The position numbers were made by a program, and so were the translations under genes. A DNA stretch of 6,422 nucleotides from JAFLBB01 sp040007195 (lineage in GTDB: Bacteria; Acidobacteriota; Terriglobia; Bryobacterales; Bryobacteraceae), in contig JBDTVQ010000399.1 in the NCBI GenBank assembly GCA_040007195.1, positions 1 through 6,422 of the forward strand, given 5' to 3'. Positions 1-4,975 of the stretch are shown piece after piece; positions within the stretch are counted from its first letter, which is position 1; every line of letters begins with the position of its first letter. Under the pieces are notes generated by a model that was given only the letters and a program-made list of their open reading frames with translations, did no database searches and had not been told where the DNA came from.

Positions 1-285
1 CCGCAATGGGGCGTCCGCGAAGAAGGGCGGACGGCGCAATCGCGCCTGCAAGTACGCGAGCGCCTGGCTGATCGCACGCTACTCTCGCTCACGCCGGTCA
101 CCGGCCGCACAAATCAATTGCGCATCCACTGCCTGCATATCGGCCACCCCATTCTCGGGGACGTGCTCTACTCCGGGGCGCCCGCGCCGCGCCTCTGTCT
201 GCACGCCGAATCGCTCGCCTTCCACCACCCACTCAGCAATGAGCGGCTCCATTTCGAGCGCGCAGCCGATTTTCCGCTGTTATAG
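1..285 (+). CDS. RluA-family pseudouridine synthase, C-terminal end (5' end outside window)
   Basis: This is the last 94 residues of an enzyme that isomerises specific uridines in rRNA or tRNA to pseudouridine in the cytoplasm. The visible part carries the conserved second half of the RluA catalytic fold: TGRTNQLRIH at visible residues 34-43 (the family usually has TGRTHQ[IL]R, here with Asn for His), GHPILGD at 48-54, and LHAESLAFHHP at 67-77, matching the family's 'LHA..L.F.HP' strand. The protein stops soon after, as RluA proteins do. The catalytic Asp (RLD motif) and any S4 domain would lie upstream of the window, so the exact subtype (RluA, RluC, RluD or another) cannot be decided. The stop TAG at 283-285 is 12 bases before the next start, which suggests co-transcription with the oxidoreductase gene. 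The family is secure; the RNA target is unknown. Confidence 0.93.
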   Translation, partial: PQWGVREEGRTAQSRLQVRERLADRTLLSLTPVTGRTNQLRIHCLHIGHPILGDVLYSGAPAPRLCLHAESLAFHHPLSNERLHFERAADFPLL

Positions 286-297
286 AATTCCCGCACC

Positions 298-1641
298 ATG
301 AGCCAAGTTTCCCGCCGCGCCGCGGTAACGGCGATTGCGGCGTCCAGCTATCAGCGCATCGCCGGCGCGAACGATCGTGTCGGGGTCGGCTTCATCGGTT
401 ACGGCCTGATCGGCGCGCAGCATGTTTACGACTTCAAGCGCCAGAAGGACGCCGATATGGTGGCGCTGTGCGAGGCCTATCATCCGCGTCTCGATCAAGG
501 TGTCGCCGAACTCGGCGGCCGCGCAAAGCCCTATCGCGACTTCCGCAAAATGTTCGAGGACAAAGACGTGCAAGCCGTCGTTGTCTCGACGCCCGATCAC
601 TGGCACGCGCTGCTGACGATGATGGCTTGCGCCGCCGGCAAGGACGTTTATGTCGAGAAGCCACTGACGGTGTTCGTCAAAGAAGGACGCTGGATGACGC
701 AGGTCGCCCGCAAACACAACCGCATTGTGCAGACGGGCACGCAGCAGCGCTCGGGGCTGCACTATCAGAAGGCCCGGGAATTGATTCGCGCGGGCCATAT
801 TGGCAAGGTGATGTCGGTGCGAATGACCGCCTACCGCAACATCATGCCCGGCTTCGGCGTAACGCCCGACTCCACCGCGCCCGCCGATTTCGACTACGAC
901 ATGTGGCTGGGGCCGGCACCGAAGCGGCCATTCAACGCCAAGCGCGGCATCTACCATTTCCGGTGGTTCTGGGATTATTCGGGCGGACAGATGACCAACC
1001 TGGGCGCGCATCATATCGACATCATGCATTGGTACATGGACGTGCTTGGGCCGACGGGTGTATGCAGCTCGGGCGGCCGCCTCGCACTTGAAGGCACTGG
1101 CGAAACGCCCGATACGCAGGACGCGATCTACGAATATCCAGGCTTTACCGTCGCATACTCGAGCCGCGAGGCGAGCCTCGGTCACCGTGAAGGCCCGGGA
1201 CTTTGCTTCTACGGCACCAAGGGGAGTCTCGCCATCAGCCGGGGCGGATTCGATGTCGTCTCCGATTTGAAGTTTCCGCCGGAGAATCTGATTCCACGAT
1301 TCCGCGGAGCGGCGGTGGGCGGGGCACAGCGCGTCGAGGTGAAGCCCGATCCGTGGACGCAGGCGATGAAGCAGCCGGGCTCGTCCGACGAACAGTTCGA
1401 CCTTCACGCCCGCAACTTTCTGGATTGCGTGAAGTCGCGGCAGAAACCGATTTCCGAAGTCGAAGACGGCCATCGTGTGGCCGTAGCGTGCCACCTGGCC
1501 AATATCAGCCTGCGTGTCGGACGCAAATTGAAGTGGGATCCAGTGAAGGAAGAAATCATTGGTGATCGTGAAGCATCGGCGATGCTGGAACGCCCTTACC
1601 GGAAACCATGGGATTCGGTTTTGAAGGGCCTGCTGGCATGA
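298..1641 (+). CDS. Gfo/Idh/MocA-family oxidoreductase with Tat-like leader
   Basis: A 447-residue NAD(P)-dependent oxidoreductase of the glucose-fructose oxidoreductase / inositol dehydrogenase family, which act mainly on sugars, inositols and their derivatives. The Rossmann nucleotide-binding loop is GYGLIG at residues 34-39, followed by STPDHWHA at 97-104 and the hallmark EKP at 120-122. The C-terminal alpha/beta domain has GGQMTNLGAHHIDIMHW at 229-245, holding the His/Asp pair expected near the substrate. The first 25 residues contain SRR (5-7), a short Ala-rich stretch and SYQRIAGAND, resembling the Tat leaders common on this family in Acidobacteria and Planctomycetes. The hydrophobic part is short, so export is uncertain. 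The ATG at 298 is chosen because it gives this leader; no clear Shine-Dalgarno precedes it, fitting coupling to the gene ending 12 bases upstream. The substrate cannot be named from sequence. Confidence 0.95.
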   Translation: MSQVSRRAAVTAIAASSYQRIAGANDRVGVGFIGYGLIGAQHVYDFKRQKDADMVALCEAYHPRLDQGVAELGGRAKPYRDFRKMFEDKDVQAVVVSTPDHWHALLTMMACAAGKDVYVEKPLTVFVKEGRWMTQVARKHNRIVQTGTQQRSGLHYQKARELIRAGHIGKVMSVRMTAYRNIMPGFGVTPDSTAPADFDYDMWLGPAPKRPFNAKRGIYHFRWFWDYSGGQMTNLGAHHIDIMHWYMDVLGPTGVCSSGGRLALEGTGETPDTQDAIYEYPGFTVAYSSREASLGHREGPGLCFYGTKGSLAISRGGFDVVSDLKFPPENLIPRFRGAAVGGAQRVEVKPDPWTQAMKQPGSSDEQFDLHARNFLDCVKSRQKPISEVEDGHRVAVACHLANISLRVGRKLKWDPVKEEIIGDREASAMLERPYRKPWDSVLKGLLA

Positions 1642-1702
1642 TTTTTCTAGTCTTTCAGGTAGGGAACGCGGTATCCTATTAGCGGGTCACTATGGCTCGC
1701 GG

Positions 1703-1728
1703 TTGGGAAAGTAAATTGGGAAAGTAAA
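1703..1728 (+). repeat. Exact 13-bp tandem duplication
   Basis: TTGGGAAAGTAAA occurs twice head to tail (1703-1715 and 1716-1728) with no mismatch, and neither side extends it. Each copy contains TGGGAAAGTAAA, which reads Trp-Glu-Ser-Lys in the proper frame. Because 13 is not a multiple of three, the second copy shifts the reading frame of the small gene. Confidence 0.97.
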
Positions 1729-1764
1729 GAAGTCGAGTCCCAGCAGGCGCAAGCCGAAGCCGAC

Positions 1765-1947
1765 ATGCGCGTAAAAAAGAGAGTTCTCACTCCCGAACAG
1801 GTAGAGCAGACGTCCAGGCGGCAATTGATCGAACTGGATGTGGCTCGCATTGAGCGCGAACTGCTCGCCACTCCGCATCCCCGCCGCCGTTCCCAACTGC
1901 AAGCCGCCCTCGACCACCTCAACAAGCAACTCGCCGACGTTGGCTGA
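1765..1947 (+). CDS. Possible surviving ORF of the frameshifted small gene (60 aa)
   Basis: The only intact ATG frame left in the broken small gene encodes 60 residues starting MRVKKRVLTPEQVEQ and ending NKQLADVG. It is charged, helical and soluble, with a heptad-like run of Leu/Ile spacing (LIELDVARIERELL, later LQAALDHLNKQL) that could form a helical hairpin. The Met at 1765 is an internal residue of the restored 80-residue protein, and no Shine-Dalgarno sequence stands before it, so independent translation is doubtful. A gene caller would nevertheless report it. No function can be assigned. Confidence 0.35.
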   Translation: MRVKKRVLTPEQVEQTSRRQLIELDVARIERELLATPHPRRRSQLQAALDHLNKQLADVG

Positions 1948-2066
1948 GTGTTTCCGAAGCGTTGTATCCATTTTTTTCGTTCCCCCTGTCGATTTGCGAA
2001 TAGTTGCACGTCGTTCTCACGGAAAGGCGCTGATCGAATCAGTTGACTATCCGCCAAATGAACGAT

Positions 2067-2072
2067 AGGAGA
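2067..2072 (+). promoter_or_regulatory. Strong Shine-Dalgarno before the orphan start at 2080
   Basis: AGGAGA lies 8 bases (counted from the second G pair) before ATG 2080. This is the best ribosome binding site in the window, yet it serves a frame that turns into sigma-factor sequence read in the wrong frame. It argues that 2080 was once a real gene start. Confidence 0.7.
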
Positions 2073-2079
2073 AACGAAG

Positions 2080-2139
2080 ATGAGAACCCTTTACAGTACT
2101 GTGCTACCCGTGTGTCTCGGCATGCTTTGCACTCAATCA
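2080..2139 (+). pseudogene. Orphan 5' end of a secreted-protein gene
   Basis: Behind a strong AGGAGA site, ATG 2080 begins MRTLYSTVLPVCLGMLCTQS, which looks like a signal peptide: an Arg near the start, then a hydrophobic run. After about residue 20 the composition changes to Arg/Gly/Ser-rich sequence without family character. From there the DNA is the sigma-factor remnant read in another frame, and the frame runs on meaninglessly to a stop at 2331. I read this as the beginning of a secreted protein whose body has been lost by a deletion ending around 2130-2140. The upstream DNA shares a 10-bp word at the same distance with the PEP-CTERM gene at 4026, so the lost protein may have been of that class; this is inference. 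The alternative is that the whole 83-residue frame is a real orphan protein, which I consider less likely. Confidence 0.45.
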
Positions 2140-2383
2140 TGCCGTCGCGGTAGCCATGGGGCGCTCACTGGAGGAGGGTTTGCAGGCTATGGACAAATTG
2201 AGTGGCCACGGCCTGGACAACTACAACTATTTTCATGCCGCGCGGGCCGATCTGTTGCGCAGGTTGGATCGCGATGCAGAGGCGGCCGCCGTTTACCGGC
2301 GCGCAATCGGGCTTGCGGGCAATCACGCTGAGCGAGATTACCTCGAACTCCGGCTGCAAGAGCTTAGTTCTGGCACGGAATGA
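2132..2383 (+). pseudogene. C-terminal remnant of an ECF-type RNA polymerase sigma factor with TPR-like tail
   Basis: Read in the frame of 2132, the DNA gives LNHAVAVAMGRSLEEGL, then YFHAARADLLRRL, AAAVYRRAIGLAGN and AERDYLELRLQEL, ending in TGA at 2381-2383. This matches the end of the long ECF-type sigma factors with a C-terminal TPR-like region (the COG4941 type, usually about 400 residues), where 'LNRAVAVA', 'HAARADLLRRLGR', 'AAYRRAL.LAGN.AER' and 'FL.RRL.EL' are conserved. Only about 83 residues remain; the promoter-binding sigma-2 and sigma-4 domains are absent. ATG 2156 is not a convincing start, because family-conserved sequence lies before it in the same frame and no Shine-Dalgarno is present. 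Upstream in this frame there is only about 50 bases of unrelated sequence back to TGA at 2081. It could therefore not act as a sigma factor. The TGA overlaps an ATG at 2380 that is in frame with the mutase gene. Confidence 0.75.
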
Positions 2384-2421
2384 TTTCGTTGGCGGGCCCG
2401 AATTTGTTACCGTCGAGGGTT

Positions 2422-3783
2422 ATGCTCAAGGCCACCATTTTCCGCGAGTACGATATCCGAGGCGTTGCGGACGTCGATCTGCCCAGCGACGGCATCCGGC
2501 TTCTTGGTCGCGCCATCGGCACCTACCTGCAGCGCAAAGCGGGCAAAAAGGTAAATCTCGGCCGCGATTGCCGTCTCTCGGGTGGCAGGCTCCACGACGC
2601 ACTTCTCGAAGGACTGCTCGCCTCGGGATGCGAGGTCACCGATGTTGGCGTCGTGCCCACTCCGCTGCTCTATTTTTCGTGCATGCACCTCCATTCCGAC
2701 GGCGGCGTGCAGATCACAGGGAGCCACAACCCGAAGGACTACAACGGCTTCAAAGTCGTATGCGGCAAGGCGACGATCTTTGGCGAGGAGATTCAGAAGA
2801 TTTACCAGTTGATCGCCAATGGCGATTTTGCCACGGGCCAGGGGAGCGTCAAATCGCACGACATTGAGGACGAGTACGTTGAGAACATCGCTGCGTTTTT
2901 CGATTGGAAACGCAAGGTGAAGGTCGTTGTCGATGCAGGTAACGGCACGGCGGGTCCGGCGATGAAGAAGCTGCTGCAGAAGCTGAACGTCGACGCTACC
3001 GAGATGTTCTTTGAGATGGACGGGAACTTCCCGAACCACCATCCCGACCCGACGGTCGAAGATAACCTGAATCTGCTTCAAGCAGAAGTCAAACGGACTG
3101 GCGCCGAGTTGGGAATCGCCTTCGATGGCGACGCCGACCGCATTGGCGCGGTTGACGAACACGGCAACGTAATTTGGGGCGATTATCTGCTGCTCATCTA
3201 CGCGCGCGAGATCCTTACGCGAAAGCCAGGTTCCACATTTATCGGTGAGGTGAAGTGTTCCCAGGTCTTATATGACGAACTGGAACGTCTCGGCGGGAAG
3301 CCGATCATGTATCGCACCGGGCATTCGCTCATTAAAGCCAAGATGAAAGAGGAACATGCGGAGTTGGCCGGCGAGATGTCGGGCCACATGTTCTTCGCCG
3401 ATCGTTTTTACGGCTTCGATGATGCGCTGTACGCGGCAGGCCGGCTGCTTGAAATTGTCGCCAACTCCGGCAAGCCGCTTTCGGCGCAACTCGACGGGTT
3501 GCCGGCGATGGTGTCCACGCCGGAGATTCGCGTCGATTGTTCGGACGAAACGAAGTTTGAGGTTGTCCGGCTCGTTGCGGAGCACTTCCGCAAGTTATGC
3601 AACGTAGTCGATGTCGACGGTGTGCGGGTCATCTTCCAGAATGGATGGGGGCTTGCGCGTGCGTCCAACACGCAGCCCATCCTCGTGCTGCGCTTCGAAG
3701 CTTCTTCCCCCGAGTTGTTGGCGCAATACCAAAACGAAGTGGAAGCGGCCGTAGCCGAGGCCCGTGTTCGCGTTGGCGCATAG
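2422..3783 (+). CDS. Phosphomannomutase/phosphoglucomutase (alpha-D-phosphohexomutase family)
   Basis: A complete 453-residue enzyme that interconverts hexose 6-phosphates and 1-phosphates in the cytoplasm, feeding GDP-mannose and UDP-glucose type precursors for polysaccharides. All four family signatures are present in order: the phosphoserine loop TGSHNP at 99-104 (Ser101 carries the phosphate), the Mg-binding DGDADR at 235-240, the sugar-recognition loop GEMSGH at 317-322, and the phosphate-binding RASNTQP at 413-419. The length agrees with AlgC-type proteins of about 460 residues. GEMSGH with the IFREYDIRG start points to the dual mannose/glucose group rather than glucosamine mutases. I prefer ATG 2422, giving MLKATIFREYDIRG as in relatives. 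An in-frame ATG at 2380 would add 14 residues of unlike sequence, overlapping the TGA of the sigma remnant. GAGGG at 2415-2419 is very close to 2422, so the start is not fully settled. Confidence 0.96.
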   Translation: MLKATIFREYDIRGVADVDLPSDGIRLLGRAIGTYLQRKAGKKVNLGRDCRLSGGRLHDALLEGLLASGCEVTDVGVVPTPLLYFSCMHLHSDGGVQITGSHNPKDYNGFKVVCGKATIFGEEIQKIYQLIANGDFATGQGSVKSHDIEDEYVENIAAFFDWKRKVKVVVDAGNGTAGPAMKKLLQKLNVDATEMFFEMDGNFPNHHPDPTVEDNLNLLQAEVKRTGAELGIAFDGDADRIGAVDEHGNVIWGDYLLLIYAREILTRKPGSTFIGEVKCSQVLYDELERLGGKPIMYRTGHSLIKAKMKEEHAELAGEMSGHMFFADRFYGFDDALYAAGRLLEIVANSGKPLSAQLDGLPAMVSTPEIRVDCSDETKFEVVRLVAEHFRKLCNVVDVDGVRVIFQNGWGLARASNTQPILVLRFEASSPELLAQYQNEVEAAVAEARVRVGA

Positions 3784-3823
3784 GTTAGTGCAGCGCGACG
3801 CAAAGTAAGTGCCTCGGTACCTC

Positions 3824-3844
3824 AGTACGGGACTAGTACTTTTT
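3824..3844 (+). terminator. Weak hairpin with T run after the mutase gene
   Basis: AGTAC (3824-3828) can pair with GTACT (3836-3840) around a 7-base loop, followed directly by four more T. The 5-bp stem is weak on its own. The same stretch has a near-tandem repeat CCTCGGTA/CCTCAGTA (3812-3827). It may be an additional terminator 40 bases after the mutase stop. Confidence 0.35.
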
Positions 3845-3861
3845 GAATCGAAAATGGAACT

Positions 3862-3889
3862 AAAGGACGGCTGATTTCGGCCGTTCTTT
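3862..3889 (+). terminator. Rho-independent-type terminator after the mutase gene
   Basis: AAAGGACGGC (3862-3871) pairs with GCCGTTCTTT (3880-3889) in a 10-bp stem with one G·T pair and an 8-base loop. The A-rich 5' side and T-rich 3' side are typical of intrinsic terminators that can act in both directions. It sits 79 bases after the mutase stop and separates it from the PEP-CTERM gene. Confidence 0.7.
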
Positions 3890-3952
3890 GCTTACACTAG
3901 GATTCTCCGAATTGGTTGGCGGGGGTTCCGTAAAGAAATCTCCAAGCCGAGT

Positions 3953-3960
3953 GTGATCAC
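3953..3960. promoter_or_regulatory. Palindrome GTGATCAC upstream of the PEP-CTERM gene
   Basis: A perfect 8-bp palindrome lies 6 bases before a second, longer dyad in the same intergenic region. Short palindromes of this kind can be regulator half-sites, but an 8-mer alone is weak evidence. Confidence 0.25.
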
Positions 3961-3966
3961 CGCCCA

Positions 3967-3982
3967 CGATCAATGTTGATCG
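3967..3982. promoter_or_regulatory. Inverted repeat CGATCAA-TG-TTGATCG, possible operator
   Basis: Two perfect 7-base arms with a 2-base centre form a 16-bp dyad 43 bases before the PEP-CTERM start. The symmetry and size fit a binding site for a dimeric regulator. No regulator gene is adjacent, and I could not identify a convincing -35/-10 pair around it. Confidence 0.4.
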
Positions 3983-4010
3983 AATCCGGAAATTGACTCG
4001 TCATCAGATT

Positions 4011-4015
4011 GAGGA
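4011..4015 (+). promoter_or_regulatory. Shine-Dalgarno of the PEP-CTERM gene
   Basis: GAGGA lies 10 bases before ATG 4026. It supports this start over the in-frame TTG at 3993, which would place eleven hydrophilic residues in front of the signal peptide. Confidence 0.6.
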
Positions 4016-4025
4016 TCCCGCTCCT

Positions 4026-4775
4026 ATGCGACATTTCAAACAATTTCTCGTTTTCGCCGGATTGGCGACGTCACTTACGACGGGCCAATTGATGGCGAGT
4101 CCAGTTGCGTGCCCAGATGGCGACCTTGGCGACTATATTCCCGCCTTCAGTGGTTCGCTCAACATCGACGCCAACCACTGTGCAGTCGGTCCACTCGTTT
4201 ATAAGAAATTCGATTTCGTGGATTTGACGGGCGGCTCGGGTGGATCTCTCACCAAGTACGATTTCGGCATGATCGTGGATTTGTCCAGCGGTGGGTTCGA
4301 TATCAGTATTCCCGGCGGCACATACAACAACGAGAAGTATCTACTGGTCTACACCGTGGATCCCGCTCCAATCTTGGGCGGCGAGGAGCTTTCCTTCGAC
4401 TCCTTCAGCAGCTTCGCGCGATTCTCCAGTCTGTCCGTTGGGACGGCGTTGGTGACCAAGTGGGCTTGCCCGCAGGGTGCGCTCGGATTCGGAACTCTCT
4501 CACTTCCACTGTCCCCAACGTGTTCCTCGCCATACGTGGGGTCGCCGATTGTCCTGCAAGTGACCCTCGGTGAAAGCGATTCGGCGACATTCCCGCAGCC
4601 GGTATTTCTCACCGAAGTCGGCATCTTGTTCGAACTGAACGGCACACTTCCGAATATGACGGCGCACACAGCTCCGGAACTCGTCGAATTGAACCAGGTG
4701 CCGGAACCGTCTTCGATGGCACTTCTCGGTGGCGGTCTGGCCGCGCTTCTCGCTCTGCGCCGCCGCAAGAAGTAA
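4026..4775 (+). CDS. PEP-CTERM sorting-domain exported protein
   Basis: A 249-residue exported protein. Residues 1-24 are a signal peptide (MRHFKQFLVFAGLATS..., cleavage likely near LMA-S at 24/25). The C terminus is a classic PEP-CTERM tag: VPEPSS at 225-230, a hydrophobic helix MALLGGGLAALLAL at 231-244, and the basic tail RRRKK. In known systems an exosortase recognises this tag in the membrane, often together with exopolysaccharide export. The body (25-220) is Gly/Ser/Asp-rich and probably beta-sandwich. It has four cysteines (C29, C52, C148, C166) that could form two disulfides outside the cell, and an arrangement 'CP..LGDYI...CAVGPLVYKKFDF' like a recurrent group of acidobacterial PEP-CTERM proteins I recall. 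The specific role is unknown. It stands alone: dyads in front, a strong terminator behind, and no exosortase in view. Confidence 0.93.
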   Translation: MRHFKQFLVFAGLATSLTTGQLMASPVACPDGDLGDYIPAFSGSLNIDANHCAVGPLVYKKFDFVDLTGGSGGSLTKYDFGMIVDLSSGGFDISIPGGTYNNEKYLLVYTVDPAPILGGEELSFDSFSSFARFSSLSVGTALVTKWACPQGALGFGTLSLPLSPTCSSPYVGSPIVLQVTLGESDSATFPQPVFLTEVGILFELNGTLPNMTAHTAPELVELNQVPEPSSMALLGGGLAALLALRRRKK

Positions 4776-4802
4776 TTTCGCGCTTCTCCCTGTATCGAAC
4801 CC

Positions 4803-4834
4803 GCCGCGTTGGCAGCCTTTGCCAGCGCGGCTTT
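4803..4834 (+). terminator. Strong rho-independent terminator after the PEP-CTERM gene
   Basis: GCCGCGTTGGCA (4803-4814) pairs with TGCCAGCGCGGC (4820-4831) in a 12-bp GC-rich stem with one G·T pair and a 5-base loop, followed by TTT. It is 27 bases after the PEP-CTERM stop and should end that transcript before the sensor gene. Confidence 0.8.
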
Positions 4835-4909
4835 CGATTGCAATCCCCCCTTCGCTAGCCGATACTAAGTACTCAAGGTCTGTTCCGGCTGGCCGTTCCG
4901 CGTCAACGT

Positions 4910-4919
4910 CTGAGCTCAG
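4910..4919. promoter_or_regulatory. Palindrome CTGAGCTCAG upstream of the sensor gene
   Basis: A perfect 10-bp palindrome lies 56 bases before ATG 4976, in the 140 bases between the terminator and the sensor gene. It could be a regulator site or chance. No good promoter hexamers were recognised around it. Confidence 0.25.
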
Positions 4920-4959
4920 CAACGCCGGCAGGTGAATCGGGCATTGAGCCACGGTCGAC

Positions 4960-4964
4960 GGAGG
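4960..4964 (+). promoter_or_regulatory. Shine-Dalgarno of the sensor gene
   Basis: GGAGG lies 11 bases before ATG 4976, somewhat far but a perfect core. It supports this ATG, which opens directly into a signal peptide. Confidence 0.6.
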
Positions 4965-4975
4965 ACAGATAGCGG

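Larger units (their letters stand above)
1692..1947 (+). pseudogene. Small helical protein gene (MARGWESK start), frameshifted by a 13-bp tandem duplication
   Basis: ATG at 1692 opens a frame reading MARGWESKLGK and then meets TAA at 1725-1727. Removing one copy of the exact 13-bp tandem repeat (1703-1728) joins this start in frame to a continuous 80-residue protein: MARGWESK, then EVESQQAQAEAD, then the 60 residues from 1765 to the TGA at 1945-1947. The restored protein is rich in Glu, Gln, Arg and Leu with no membrane segment, so it should be a small, soluble, mostly helical protein, probably coiled coil towards the end. I recall small acidobacterial hypothetical proteins beginning MARGWESK-x-VE, but could not check this here. 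Its function is unknown. The duplication is exact, so it is either recent or an assembly error. It lies alone between the oxidoreductase and the sigma-factor remnant, with no strong ribosome binding site. Confidence 0.65.

Noticed and set aside
280..1494. Long antisense open frame of 404 codons opposite the oxidoreductase
   Set aside because: It mirrors a gene with complete family motifs on the + strand. Its own product is His/Arg/Ala-rich with no recognisable domain, typical of shadow frames in GC-rich DNA.
2043..2071. TTGACT as a -35 box before the orphan start at 2080
   Set aside because: At 16-18 bases downstream there is only the purine-rich ribosome binding site and no -10-like hexamer, so no promoter is annotated.
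2202..2867. Plus-strand open frame of 221 codons spanning the sigma remnant and the mutase start
   Set aside because: It is a different frame of two better-supported coding stretches, and its product is Arg/Pro/Ser-rich low-complexity sequence.
2407..3162. Antisense open frame of 251 codons opposite the mutase
   Set aside because: It lies entirely opposite the mutase signatures, has no start context and no recognisable motif.
3877..3892. Possible sigma-54 type (-24/-12) promoter, considered because PEP-CTERM genes can be RpoN-controlled
   Set aside because: GG at 3879-3880 and GC at 3890-3891 are spaced one base too short, and the stretch is better explained as a terminator stem. TTGGCGGGGGTTCC at 3915-3930 also lacks the -12 GC.
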